Below are positions 17,065 to 25,610 of a stretch of 59,538 bases of DNA, piece by piece. Under the pieces are notes generated by a model. The model searched no databases. It had not been told where the DNA came from and worked only from the letters and a program-made list of their open reading frames with translations. Origin of the DNA: Flavobacterium sp. (lineage in GTDB: Bacteria > Bacteroidota > Bacteroidia > Flavobacteriales > Flavobacteriaceae); assembly GCA_023251135.1 (NCBI GenBank), contig JAHEZJ010000015.1, positions 62,115-121,652 of the forward strand, in the 5' to 3' direction. The position numbers and the translations under genes are program-made. The stretch's first letter is position 1. Each line of letters starts with the position of its first letter.

Positions 17065-18150
17065 TTATTTTTGAAGTACTTCCGTAATCTCGTTTGCTAC
17101 GGGGTGTGAGGTTTCAAAAGTATAGCCCATGATTTTGGCGATGGTTTGTGCAACTTGTTTTTGATACAATTGAGAGTCTGTTTTGATTTCTCCTTTTGGT
17201 GCGATTTCAGGTCCCAGAGCAGCGAACCAGATTTGTGAGGCACCTTCAACGTCAGCACCATGATCGGTCCACTGTGCTTTTATTTTGTCGCCACGGCCGT
17301 GATCTACGGTGATTAATATGGTAGTTTTGTTTTTGTATTGCGGATCATTTTGTACAAAGTTCCAGATTTCCTTAATCCATTTGTCTACCTGGTTTGCAGC
17401 GTCAAGATACGATCTGTAATGTCCGGCATGTGCCCATTCATCAGTTTCTCCGTAGGCAATGTAAAGTACTTTTGGCTTTTTGGTTTTAAGTTCGTTCAAA
17501 GCCTGATAATGTGTAAAAACATCCAGACATTCATCCTGATGAAAAGGTTTGAAAGAGTTGTTGCGCATTTCATTCAACAATTTCTGAGTCTCGGTAGGCT
17601 TATCTCCTCCCACGTTATCAAAAGCAGAAATTACAGGAAAACCACTTCTTTTTTCGTTTAAAATTCGATCAAAAGCATCCCAGGCACCAAAAGCGGCAAC
17701 TCTTCCTTTTAACTTCGATTGTTGGTTTAAAAATTCCAGAACATTCACATTCGGATTGTCTTTGTAATGATTGGAATTGACAGCAACATCAACATTTCCG
17801 GTCATGATTTCGCTGTATCCTGGATAACTAAACCAATACGGATTTGAAACGTCTACTTTACTGCCTAAGTCACGATTGCCATAAATTTGCCCTTTCGAAG
17901 CAATTTCAGACCATAGAAAAGGCATGATTTTTTTTCGGCTTTCTTTCAGGTCAGCACTTGCATATTTTTTATGGATATAGGTACTGTCTCCCTGATTGAA
18001 TTTTTTATCATTGGCAATTGCAGCATCCATTCCCTTAAAAACTTCCTGCCATCTAAAGCCGTCGGTAGTAATAATGATGATGTTTTCTGTTTTTTGTGCA
18101 TGAGACAAAAGGCTTGTAAAAACGAATACAAGTACAAGTAGTTTTTTCAT
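17065..18150 (-). CDS. Secreted alkaline-phosphatase-superfamily hydrolase (phosphodiesterase/sulfatase fold)
   Basis: This 361-residue protein has a signal peptide ending LLSHAQ. The start of the mature enzyme, IIIITTDGFRWQEVFKGMD, carries a metal-binding aspartate in a TDG context. Later segments GETDEWAHAGHY (about 230) and TVDHGRGD...WTDHGADVEGA (about 285-305) supply the Asp and His metal ligands typical of the alkaline phosphatase superfamily (nucleotide pyrophosphatase/phosphodiesterase or phosphonate hydrolase type). It probably removes phosphate or phosphodiester groups in the periplasm. It is a single gene, preceded by a tandem ACCTTTG-type repeat and followed by an inverted repeat. 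The exact substrate is unknown. Confidence 0.75.
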   Translation of the reverse strand: MKKLLVLVFVFTSLLSHAQKTENIIIITTDGFRWQEVFKGMDAAIANDKKFNQGDSTYIHKKYASADLKESRKKIMPFLWSEIASKGQIYGNRDLGSKVDVSNPYWFSYPGYSEIMTGNVDVAVNSNHYKDNPNVNVLEFLNQQSKLKGRVAAFGAWDAFDRILNEKRSGFPVISAFDNVGGDKPTETQKLLNEMRNNSFKPFHQDECLDVFTHYQALNELKTKKPKVLYIAYGETDEWAHAGHYRSYLDAANQVDKWIKEIWNFVQNDPQYKNKTTILITVDHGRGDKIKAQWTDHGADVEGASQIWFAALGPEIAPKGEIKTDSQLYQKQVAQTIAKIMGYTFETSHPVANEITEVLQK

Positions 18151-18164
18151 TTTCTTAAGGAATT

Positions 18165-18195
18165 ACAAAGGTTCAAAGTAACAAAGGTTCAAAGT
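18165..18195 (-). repeat. Tandem 15-base ACCTTTG-type repeat 15 bases before a start codon
   Basis: ACAAAGGTTCAAAGT occurs at 18165-18179 and again at 18181-18195. On the coding (minus) strand this reads ACTTTGAACCTTTGT twice, ending 14 bases before the ATG at 18150. Confidence 0.75.
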
Positions 18196-18301
18196 TTTTT
18201 TGACTAATCTTAATTTTTATAAAGAACTTGACGTTTTAATAATATTTGCAAAAAACGATCCCTGCCATTTTACTTCTCATAAAGAAAAGTATTCCTCACT
18301 G

Positions 18302-19633
18302 CTACAAAATGCCCCTGGCTTTAATTTCTAAATACTTATTAATTGCGTCCAGAGTCAAATTTTCAGGTTGCGTTAAAACAGAGTGTATGCCGTATTTTTT
18401 GAGCTCGTTTGCGATTAATCGTTTTTCGAACATGAATTTTTCAGCGATTACTTTGTCGTAAATTTCCTGAATGGTATCCGTTTTTTTGTTGATGATCGTA
18501 TTCAGTTCTGTATTGCTAAAGAAAACGACAACCAATAAATGACTTTTAGCAATTCCTTTTAAATAAGGCAACTGTCGGTTTAAGCCGTCCATCGTTTCAA
18601 AGTTAGTGTATAAAATGATCAAACTTCTTTGATTGATGTTTTTCTTGATGTCTACGTACAAACGGCTGTAGTCACTTTCGAAAAAATCGGTTTTGATATT
18701 GTACAGGGTTTCCAGAATTTTTTGCATCTGAGAAGCCCTTTTTTCGGCAAAAACCCGGTTTTCTACTTTTTTAGAGAAGGAAAAAATTCCTGCCTTGTCC
18801 TGTTTTTTCAGAATAACATTAGACAAAACCAAGGTTGAATTGATCGCGTAATCCAACAAACTCAGGCCGTCAAATGGCATTTGCATAGCGCGGCCTTTGT
18901 CGATTGCCATGTAAACAGATTGCGACTTCTCGTCCTGAAATTGATTGACCATCAGAGCATTTTTCTTGGCGGTGGCTTTCCAGTTCAGCGTTCGGAGATC
19001 GTCACCCTGAACATATTCTTTAATTTGTTCAAATTCCATGGTATGACCAATTCTGCGGATCTTTTTGATTCCGTATTGGTATAAATTATTTGAAAAAGCC
19101 AGTAAATCATATTTTCTTAATTGGATATAAGACGGATAGGTGGGAACCATTTTATCTTTATCGAAAGAAAATCTTCTGGAAATTAATCTTAATGGGGAAG
19201 AAACATAAACATTCAGGTAGCCAAAGTAGTATTCGCCACGTTCTGTAGGTCGTAATTCATACCCAATTTCTTTTTGTTCTGCGGCTTTAACGGTCTTTAC
19301 AATTTTGAAATCACGTACCTGAAACTGAAACGGAATTTCGTCAATAATTTTGACCGAAATTTTAAACGTATAATGGTTTTTGATGCTAATAGTAACAGGA
19401 TTCAGGTCTCCGTTCGAAAGTTTTTCCGGTGTAGTTCTTTCTGCTTCAATACCCGTTTTGCTAAGATAGAGCAGGAGCACATCGAGTCCCACAAAAGTCA
19501 ATAAAATTAAAACGATAAACCAAACTGCGTTGTACAAATTTGGAAAAATAAAAGCACAAACAAACAATCCAATAATGCCCAGAAGCACATAGAAGAAAAA
19601 GTTATTGAGGTAAAGGCTTTTGATGAATTTCAC
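18302..19633 (-). CDS. DUF58 domain protein (VWA-like, BatA/MoxR-associated)
   Basis: This 443-residue protein has two N-terminal membrane segments (FFFYVLLGIIGLFVCAFIF and AVWFIVLILLTFVGLDVLL). A beta-rich region comes next, then the DUF58 signature GDDLRTLNWKATAKKNALMVNQFQDE (about 210-235) and a von Willebrand-like segment with VYMAIDKGRAMQ. DUF58 proteins work with MoxR ATPases, whose gene follows the 92-base gap upstream on the same strand (19726-20736). The start codon is GTG at 19633; the family begins at KFIKSLYLNN and no ATG is nearby. MoxR/DUF58 pairs are thought to act as chaperones for metal-dependent or membrane complexes. Its target here is unknown. Confidence 0.85.
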   Translation of the reverse strand: MKFIKSLYLNNFFFYVLLGIIGLFVCAFIFPNLYNAVWFIVLILLTFVGLDVLLLYLSKTGIEAERTTPEKLSNGDLNPVTISIKNHYTFKISVKIIDEIPFQFQVRDFKIVKTVKAAEQKEIGYELRPTERGEYYFGYLNVYVSSPLRLISRRFSFDKDKMVPTYPSYIQLRKYDLLAFSNNLYQYGIKKIRRIGHTMEFEQIKEYVQGDDLRTLNWKATAKKNALMVNQFQDEKSQSVYMAIDKGRAMQMPFDGLSLLDYAINSTLVLSNVILKKQDKAGIFSFSKKVENRVFAEKRASQMQKILETLYNIKTDFFESDYSRLYVDIKKNINQRSLIILYTNFETMDGLNRQLPYLKGIAKSHLLVVVFFSNTELNTIINKKTDTIQEIYDKVIAEKFMFEKRLIANELKKYGIHSVLTQPENLTLDAINKYLEIKARGIL

Positions 19634-19659
19634 GCTTTAAAAGGTTTCAGGTTTTTATT

Positions 19660-19719
19660 GTTTCAAGTTTCAGTTTTCAGTTTCAGTATGCACTGCGACT
19701 GCGACTGAAAACTGCGACT
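19660..19719. repeat. Intergenic repeat block between MoxR and DUF58 genes
   Basis: The stretch reads TTTCAAGTTTCAGTTTTCAG then CTGCGACTGCGACTGAAAAC. CAGTTTTCAG pairs with CTGAAAACTG as an inverted repeat. The same words occur at 2353-2374 and near 14386-14465. It splits an otherwise compact operon. Confidence 0.7.
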
Positions 19720-19725
19720 AAAAAA

Positions 19726-20736
19726 CTATCTAGGAATTTCGACCGTTTCAATAATTTGTCTGATGATTTCTGAACTGGTAATGCCTTCCATTTCACGTTC
19801 GGGAGCTACAATTACACGATGTTGTAAAACCGGAACGGCAGCTTCTTTAATATCTTCAGGAGTGACAAAATCACGCCCGCGGATGGCAGCGAAACCTTTG
19901 GCAGCATTCAAAATTGCAATTGAGGCACGAGGAGAGGCTCCTAAATACAGAAAGGCATTTTCACGTGTGTTGACTACTATTCGGGCTATGTATTCCAGTA
20001 AATTTTGCTCGACTCTGATTTGTTTTACCAAAGCCTGGTACTCTTTTATTTCAGCAGCAGACAGTATGGTTTTGATGGCTTCCAGTTTTCCATGATCCTG
20101 TAGTAGATGCTCTCTTTGGATAATCAGAATTTCTTCGTTTAGTTTCGGATAATCAATAGTGATTTTGAATAAAAAACGGTCCAATTGTGCTTCGGGCAGA
20201 CGGTAAGTTCCTTCCTGCTCAATTGGGTTTTGAGTGGCTATGACCAAAAATGGGGTTTCCAGCTGATAGGCCAATCCGTCAATCGTAATCTGGCGTTCCT
20301 CCATTACTTCAAAAAGCGCGGCCTGTGTTTTGGCAGGAGCACGGTTTATTTCATCGATTAAGATTAAGTTGGAGAAAATAGGCCCTTTTTTAAATTCAAA
20401 TTCAGATGTTTTTAAATTAAAAATGGAAGTTCCCAAAATATCCGATGGCATTAAGTCCGGTGTAAATTGGATACGACTAAAGCCAATGTTCAGGGTTTTG
20501 GACAAAAGTTTGGCCGTGATGGTTTTTGCCACTCCCGGCACTCCTTCAAGTAAAACGTGCCCGTTGGATAAAATAGCAACCAAAAGCTGATCGACCATCT
20601 TGTGCTGTCCTACGATTACAGTTTCGAGTTCTTTTTTGATCGCGCCGACATGATCTAATAGGGGAGCTAAGTTGATTCGGGTTTCAAAATTCACATTTTC
20701 ATTTGTGATTTCCGGTGTTGTATTGATATCGTCCAT
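19726..20736 (-). CDS. MoxR-family AAA+ ATPase
   Basis: At 336 residues it is a standard MoxR ATPase. It shows Walker A GVPGVAKT (about 60-67), Walker B ILIDEINRAPAKTQAALFEVM (about 124-144; the acidic pair DE), sensor motif IATQNPIEQEGTY (about 166-178) and the family segment LPEAQLDRFLFK. The C-terminal lid ends LGASPRASIAIL and VLQHRVI. It sits between the DUF4350 and DUF58 genes in a conserved Bacteroidota arrangement, all on the minus strand. MoxR ATPases are believed to remodel or mature partner protein complexes together with VWA-containing DUF58 proteins. The particular client is unknown. Confidence 0.93.
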   Translation of the reverse strand: MDDINTTPEITNENVNFETRINLAPLLDHVGAIKKELETVIVGQHKMVDQLLVAILSNGHVLLEGVPGVAKTITAKLLSKTLNIGFSRIQFTPDLMPSDILGTSIFNLKTSEFEFKKGPIFSNLILIDEINRAPAKTQAALFEVMEERQITIDGLAYQLETPFLVIATQNPIEQEGTYRLPEAQLDRFLFKITIDYPKLNEEILIIQREHLLQDHGKLEAIKTILSAAEIKEYQALVKQIRVEQNLLEYIARIVVNTRENAFLYLGASPRASIAILNAAKGFAAIRGRDFVTPEDIKEAAVPVLQHRVIVAPEREMEGITSSEIIRQIIETVEIPR

Positions 20737-20777
20737 GATGGGTTTGTTTTCTTTTATTGAATTTGGCTGTAATTTTT

Positions 20778-21989
20778 TTAATGTAAAATCTTCTCTATCG
20801 CAGTATTGATTCGGATCAAATCTTCCTCAAGACTGCCGTGATAACTATTTCGATGTTCATTGATCAGGAATACAAGTTCCTGAATATCGGTTACCTTTTT
20901 ACCTGTTTTATGATGCAATTTTTGAATAAAATTATCGTCCAGCTTTGTGGTGTCGATTAAGTATTCATTTCTAATTTTTTCTAAAAAGTAAATGATTTTT
21001 TTATCAATAATATTGGTATGATCACCTTCCTGATAATATAAATTCCCGATGGTTTTTGTAAAGTCAACGGTTAAATTGGGCAAAGGTTTTAATATGGGAA
21101 CAATTCGCTGTTTTCGTTTGGCATTAAAAATAATGAAAATCAACATTCCGAACAAAAAGAAATACCAGGCCCATTTTAAACCGGGCTGGCTTAAAATGTA
21201 ACGTAGTGGCGATTCGGAAATACTCTCGCTATTTTGTCCTTTGGTGTACCAAAAAATATCTCCCTTAGGCAGGAAAGACAGGACGCTTTCGGCATATTCA
21301 TAATGGTTTGCTTTTAGTAAATGGTAGTTTGTAAAAGCAACCGGTTGAGTGTGCAGGTAAAAATGCCCATTATGATACGGTACTTTTATAAAATTGATGT
21401 GCTTTTTTGCTTTTTTGAGCGAAGCCACCTGATAACCCAAAACGGTTGTATTAGCGGTGTCAATTTTAGAAAAATAATCTTCTAAGGTTTGTGCGAACTT
21501 ATATTTTTTGGCTTTCAGCTGTGGGTTGGCCAGCCAGATCGTTGTACTGCCCGAGTTTTGATAATCGGAATTTACTTCGACTTTTAAACTGTCTAACAGG
21601 TATTTGGGAAAGGTTCTCATGCTCAGAAAAGCATTGTTTCCACGTGATACAAAATAAAAAAGCTCGTTTACCGACTCTTCGTCAATCGTATTTGATTCGG
21701 AAATGTTGATGAAAGTTCCTTTTATTTTATAGTCTTCTACCAGCGTATCATTGTTGTATTTTGAATCTAAATACTCATAAGGCGTTAAAGTTGCAATGCG
21801 TTCTACGGTATGATTTTTAAAAAAGCCATTGATTTCTTTGTCAAAAACATAAAGTCCAAAAGGAATTTTGTCGTTGACAGAGTAGGTTGGCCTCCAGTCG
21901 ATAGGCTTCGGACGGTCGTGATCTGCTACTAAAATTAAGATTAGAATAAAAAGCAGTACAGCAATATAAATTTTAAGTGTTTTACTCAT
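20778..21989 (-). CDS. DUF4350 domain membrane protein
   Basis: This 403-residue protein has an N-terminal membrane segment (IYIAVLLFILILILVAD) and a second near residue 265 (WAWYFFLFGMLIFIIFNA). Between them lies a periplasmic domain with YSVNDKIPFGLYVFDKE (about 34-50) and SIDEESVNELFYFVSRGNNAF-like text, which is the DUF4350 pattern (an unassigned gatase-like fold). The C-terminal cytoplasmic part is helical. Its start overlaps the end of the DUF4129 gene by 8 bases, so translation is coupled. It belongs to the MoxR/DUF58 membrane cluster and probably acts with it; no reaction is known. Confidence 0.8.
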   Translation of the reverse strand: MSKTLKIYIAVLLFILILILVADHDRPKPIDWRPTYSVNDKIPFGLYVFDKEINGFFKNHTVERIATLTPYEYLDSKYNNDTLVEDYKIKGTFINISESNTIDEESVNELFYFVSRGNNAFLSMRTFPKYLLDSLKVEVNSDYQNSGSTTIWLANPQLKAKKYKFAQTLEDYFSKIDTANTTVLGYQVASLKKAKKHINFIKVPYHNGHFYLHTQPVAFTNYHLLKANHYEYAESVLSFLPKGDIFWYTKGQNSESISESPLRYILSQPGLKWAWYFFLFGMLIFIIFNAKRKQRIVPILKPLPNLTVDFTKTIGNLYYQEGDHTNIIDKKIIYFLEKIRNEYLIDTTKLDDNFIQKLHHKTGKKVTDIQELVFLINEHRNSYHGSLEEDLIRINTAIEKILH

Positions 21990-22755
21990 TGCTAAACGTT
22001 TTTATGGCTTTCTTAAATCGATTTTGGGCCTTTTCAAAAGTGATTTCATCAATTTCAAATTCACCATACCAGATATAGTTGTACAAATAGGACAAGTAGG
22101 TAAACTCTTCCTTGTGTACGGGTTTTTGAAGTTCGTATAAATAATCAGAATTGGTCTTTTCGATGTCCCATTCGATGTAGTGATTTTGTGCCATCACTTT
22201 TAAAAGCCAGAGATAATAGTAACGAACGGCGGTTCTTTTTTCTCCGGATTGTATGCTTTCTTTAATTAGTTTATCGAAATCTAAAAGGTGTATGTTCTTT
22301 TCGATGTCTGAATAGTAAATGTTTTTTTTCTTAGCATTTTTTCCAAAAATCCACTGTCCTTCTTTATTGATTATGGCTTTTGTAATCAAATAAATGACAA
22401 AAATGATGATGATAACTGCCAGTACTCTTAATAGAATTGAAACAAAATTAACGGAGGTCTCAGGACTTTCAAATTCAAACCAATCTCCAAAAAGACTGGC
22501 CAGCCACTCTTTAAAGCGCTGCCATAGGCCTTTTTCGGGAGCTTTGAATTCGTAAACAAAACTGGAATCAGTATATTTTTTTTTGAAGTTTTTAGCAAAA
22601 CTTTTAATTTCTATGGTGTCAGAAGTTACCCGAATATCTTTTTCGGTATATTTTACGGTAGCTATTTTCGGAGGTTCGGCTGTAGCCAAAGTGTCCTGGG
22701 CACGAGAGATACCTGAGAAAAGCAGAAAGGATAAAAAGAATAGAATCTTATTCAT
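21982..22755 (-). CDS. DUF4129 domain membrane protein
   Basis: This 257-residue protein has an N-terminal signal sequence (LFFLSFLLFSGISRAQ) and one central transmembrane segment (LLRVLAVIIIIFVIYLITKAII, about 105-127). The C-terminal cytoplasmic region (RTAVRYYYLWLLKVMAQNH, YLYNYIWYGEFEIDE) matches DUF4129, a helical domain seen in transglutaminase/MoxR-linked proteins. It overlaps the gene before it (22748) and the gene after it (21989) by 8 bases each, a tight operon. A structural or accessory role beside MoxR is inferred from the neighbourhood. Confidence 0.8.
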   Translation of the reverse strand: MNKILFFLSFLLFSGISRAQDTLATAEPPKIATVKYTEKDIRVTSDTIEIKSFAKNFKKKYTDSSFVYEFKAPEKGLWQRFKEWLASLFGDWFEFESPETSVNFVSILLRVLAVIIIIFVIYLITKAIINKEGQWIFGKNAKKKNIYYSDIEKNIHLLDFDKLIKESIQSGEKRTAVRYYYLWLLKVMAQNHYIEWDIEKTNSDYLYELQKPVHKEEFTYLSYLYNYIWYGEFEIDEITFEKAQNRFKKAIKTFSNE

Positions 22756-23032
22756 TATCGGTTCCGATTAACTCAATTTCGCTATTTGAAATTTTTTCTT
22801 CTGCTCCCAGACTATAATACATAATTCCCTGATTAATCATGATCATGTTGTTGAAGATATTACTCAGCGTAAAGATCAGAATAAAAATAAAAGTCAGAAA
22901 GAAAATTAAGAACGGAGAATCGCCCATAGTTTCCGGATTAAATTCTGAACTCCCCATAGCGGTCAGGAAAAACATAAATATGCCTGCAAAATAGAAAACC
23001 ATAGTGATCGATCCCTGAATCATCTGCATCAT
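22748..23032 (-). CDS. Small membrane protein, probably the C-terminal part of a gene split by a frameshift
   Basis: These 94 residues contain two hydrophobic segments (VFYFAGIFMFFLTAM and FLIFFLTFIFILIFTLSNIF) and then a polar tail IGTDNE. It starts 9 bases before the stop of the upstream gene (23041). If one base is added to the A5/T5 run at 23043-23047, the reading frame joins the two into a single protein of about 312 residues with the run FWTSIGATF continuing into LILIMMQMIQ. I therefore treat this as the C-terminal fragment of one multi-pass membrane protein, though two separate proteins cannot be excluded. It overlaps the DUF4129 gene by 8 bases. Confidence 0.55.
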   Translation of the reverse strand: MMQMIQGSITMVFYFAGIFMFFLTAMGSSEFNPETMGDSPFLIFFLTFIFILIFTLSNIFNNMIMINQGIMYYSLGAEEKISNSEIELIGTDNE

Positions 23033-23040
23033 AATAAGTA

Positions 23041-23697
23041 TTAAAAAGTTGCCCCTATCGAAGTCCAGAAATCTTTTTTCAGCAAAAGATAAGCATGATT
23101 TAAGGACTGAAAGAAACCTTTGTCTTCTGACAGGTAGGTATAAAAACTAAAATTGACCCAGGTAAATAAAGTCGGTATCGCAATTAAAAGCAGTGGGATA
23201 CCAACGATTAAAAAGCAGAGGAAGAAGAGTAAAATGATAACAACAAACAGCATCGGAACGACTAAAAATATAAGTCCAACACAGAATTTGATAATCTTCC
23301 AGAGGTTTTGTCTAAAGATCGTTACGACATCTTCTGTGGTGAAATTGTTTTTGCTTTTTTGGTCGACTAGTTTTAAATACAGTATAGGATAAGTCGAATT
23401 GAAGAGCGATAAGGCAATAATAACAACAAAAAAAAGGACGCTAAAACCAATTAAAAGACCAAAATTATCGTTGAAGTAACCGGCAAGATTATCGGTTTCC
23501 GGATGGTCTAAGCTTTCATTAATTACAGCCTGAAAATTACTTTTTAGAAAGAAAAACACTAAAGCACCTACAATAAGCAGAAAGGCTCCGTTGATGATGA
23601 AAAAGATTTTAAAAAAGTGTTTTCCAAAAGTTTTGAAAAAGCTGAAGGTATCTATGATATAGTCGCCTAATTGTCGTTTTTTGTAAAGCTCAAACAT
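23041..23697 (-). CDS. Multi-pass membrane protein, probably N-terminal part of a split gene
   Basis: These 218 residues start at the ATG at 23697, whose A is also the last base of the stop of the spoIIM-like gene (TAATG). This coupling is why I reject a longer frame beginning at 23796. The sequence begins FELYKKRQLGDYIIDTFSFF and has four or more hydrophobic segments (IFFIINGAFLLIVGALVFFF, LLIGFSVLFFVVIIALSLF, FLVVPMLFVVIILLFFLCFLI). The end, KKDFWTSIGATF, stops abruptly at a position where this type of protein would be expected to continue into further membrane segments, which appear in another frame in the next gene. No enzymatic motif is seen. Confidence 0.65.
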   Translation of the reverse strand: MFELYKKRQLGDYIIDTFSFFKTFGKHFFKIFFIINGAFLLIVGALVFFFLKSNFQAVINESLDHPETDNLAGYFNDNFGLLIGFSVLFFVVIIALSLFNSTYPILYLKLVDQKSKNNFTTEDVVTIFRQNLWKIIKFCVGLIFLVVPMLFVVIILLFFLCFLIVGIPLLLIAIPTLFTWVNFSFYTYLSEDKGFFQSLNHAYLLLKKDFWTSIGATF

Positions 23698-24662
23698 TAT
23701 GATAAAGTTGTTTTTTTGTGAACAATAAAAGGGTAAATCAAATAATAAAATGAAATTACGGCTAATGTAAGCAAAATGATAAGACTGCTTAACCAATTGG
23801 GCATATCAATTGAATATCGGGTGATGAAACCTTCTAGAAAACCTGCACTGATGGTAAACGGAAAGGTGCTCAGAAATATTTTGAAACTATTTTTGAAGCC
23901 TATTTTAAAGGAGTTCATTCGCGAGAAAGTTTTGGGAAACAGGATCGAAGCTCCTAAAATAAAACCGGCAGTAGTTTCGATTACAATTGCAAAAATTTCC
24001 ATGGCCCCATGAATCCAGATTCCGCGTACGCTTTTCCAGAAAACACCCTGTTCGTAGAAGAAATATTGAAAAGACCCCAGCATAATACAGTTTTGGAGGA
24101 AGATATAAAAAGTACCGAGACCGCCAAAAATTCCATAAATGTAACATCGTGCCCCTACATAAAGGTTGTTCATGGTGATGCCAATAAAACTTCCCCAGTT
24201 GCTTCCGGAGCCATAAACGGCCATTGGATTTCCTTTTTTGATGTTCTCCAGGGTCATGTTAACATAGCCGTCGCCCAGAATGAGGCGAACAAAATCCTGA
24301 TCGTATCTTGCCGAAACGACGCCAATTCCAACCGTGATAAAAAACAGCACAAAAGCATACATTAAATAGCGTTTGTACTCGTACATCAGCAATGGAACTT
24401 CTGTCATAAAGAATTCCAGGAACTTATTTTTTTCTGTTCTTTTGGTTTTATAAATTTTCTGATAAATTTGTGAGGCAAGATGATTGAGGTAAATAACGGT
24501 TTTACTCTTCGGATAGTACGTTTGGGCATACGCCAAGTCATTCATCATCTGAATGTACAAATTAGCTAACTCGTCCGGATTTTTTTTAGCTTTACCAAAA
24601 ATAGCTAGTTCAAATTCCAGCCATTTTTCTTTATTTTGTTTTATGAAGGCGACTTCTCTCAT
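23697..24662 (-). CDS. Stage II sporulation protein M (SpoIIM)-like membrane protein
   Basis: This 321-residue polytopic protein carries the SpoIIM/COG1300 pattern. There is an N-terminal cytoplasmic helical part (REVAFIKQNKEKWLEFE), a first membrane segment (YLMYAFVLFFITVGIGVV) and a central motif MTLENIKKGNPMAVYGSGSNWGSFIGITMNNLYVGARCYIYG. GxxxGxF helices and a C-terminal pair of segments (LIILLTLAVISFYYLIYPF) follow. Although named for sporulation, members are common in non-spore-formers and often neighbour RDD and MoxR genes, as here. Its start codon is only 20 bases from the divergent RDD gene. The role is unknown, perhaps membrane remodelling or transport. Confidence 0.85.
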   Translation of the reverse strand: MREVAFIKQNKEKWLEFELAIFGKAKKNPDELANLYIQMMNDLAYAQTYYPKSKTVIYLNHLASQIYQKIYKTKRTEKNKFLEFFMTEVPLLMYEYKRYLMYAFVLFFITVGIGVVSARYDQDFVRLILGDGYVNMTLENIKKGNPMAVYGSGSNWGSFIGITMNNLYVGARCYIYGIFGGLGTFYIFLQNCIMLGSFQYFFYEQGVFWKSVRGIWIHGAMEIFAIVIETTAGFILGASILFPKTFSRMNSFKIGFKNSFKIFLSTFPFTISAGFLEGFITRYSIDMPNWLSSLIILLTLAVISFYYLIYPFIVHKKTTLS

Positions 24663-24682
24663 TGCAGGCTAAAATATAAAAT

Positions 24683-25426
24683 ATGTCAGAATTATCTATA
24701 AATACAACACAAAATGTCAAAATAAATTTTATCGCCGCAACTGTCGGCGAAAGAATTGGTTCTTATTTCATCGATTTGGCGATTAAAGTGGCCTATGGGA
24801 TCGTAATTTCTCTGATATTTTTTTACGTTTTTAATTTTGATAAAGTGCTTGATACCTTAGACAGCTGGTCAAGAGCATCGGTACTTTTACTACTGTATTT
24901 TCCCTTTATTATTTACACACTAGTCTTAGAAAGTATTTTTGAAGGACAGACCATAGGAAAGAAACTGGTCAAAATAAAAGTGGTAAAAATTGATGGTTAT
25001 CAGGCGGGCTTTGGCGATTATTTGATGCGTTGGTTTTTTAGACTTGTTGACATTTCGATCCTGGGAGGAATCGTGGGTTTAATATCGATAATCTCAAGTC
25101 AAAAAGGACAGCGATTAGGAGATATGGTTGCAGGAACGGCCGTAATCACGCTAAAAAATAAAATCAATATCAGCCACACCATCCTGGAAGAAATCGGAGA
25201 CGCTTATGTCCCAACCTATCCTTTGGTGATCAAATTGTCGGATAATGATATGCGAATTATTAAGGAAACTTTTCAAAGCGCACTAGCTAAAAACGATCAT
25301 GAAATTATTTATAAATTGGTCACTAAGATAGAGAGTGTTACCGGAATTAAAATTCAATCCGGAAATAATACTGATTTCTTAAGAGTTATCCTCAAAGATT
25401 ATAATTTTTATACCCAGAATATGTAG
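24683..25426 (+). CDS. RDD family membrane protein
   Basis: This 247-residue protein has an N-terminal RDD domain: GERIGSYFIDLAIKVAYGI (first membrane segment with the conserved R and D), ASVLLLLYFPFIIYTLVLE and FEGQTIGKKLVKIKVV, then the closing QKGQRLGDMVAGTAVI. About 90 cytoplasmic residues follow. RDD proteins are small membrane proteins of uncertain transport or scaffolding function. It is divergent from the spoIIM-like gene with only 20 bases between start codons, so a promoter for one or both must lie inside the opposite gene or the transcripts have almost no leader. Its partnership with the MoxR cluster is inferred from position. Confidence 0.85.
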   Translation: MSELSINTTQNVKINFIAATVGERIGSYFIDLAIKVAYGIVISLIFFYVFNFDKVLDTLDSWSRASVLLLLYFPFIIYTLVLESIFEGQTIGKKLVKIKVVKIDGYQAGFGDYLMRWFFRLVDISILGGIVGLISIISSQKGQRLGDMVAGTAVITLKNKINISHTILEEIGDAYVPTYPLVIKLSDNDMRIIKETFQSALAKNDHEIIYKLVTKIESVTGIKIQSGNNTDFLRVILKDYNFYTQNM

Positions 25427-25610
25427 CCGTAAAAAGGATAAATGAAGGTTATGACAAATATCATTTTTTAAATACCAGAAATCCTTTAATTTTACTACTG
25501 TTAAAATCAGCTTATTATAAGTTTGATTAGCAGATTGTGTTTATTATTTATTTTTTGAAAAGGAGGGACCGAAAATCCATAAGAGTAGGATCATTTAAAT
25601 CATAGGAAGA

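Noticed and set aside
23698-23796. Longer frame for the membrane protein at 23041
   Set aside because: It runs into the spoIIM-like gene; the TAATG junction at 23697 is a typical coupled start.
18302-25426. MoxR/DUF58/SpoIIM/RDD cluster as a new defence or secretion system
   Set aside because: The set is a known and widespread gene neighbourhood in Bacteroidota; nothing here sets it apart apart from the split gene and the repeat block.
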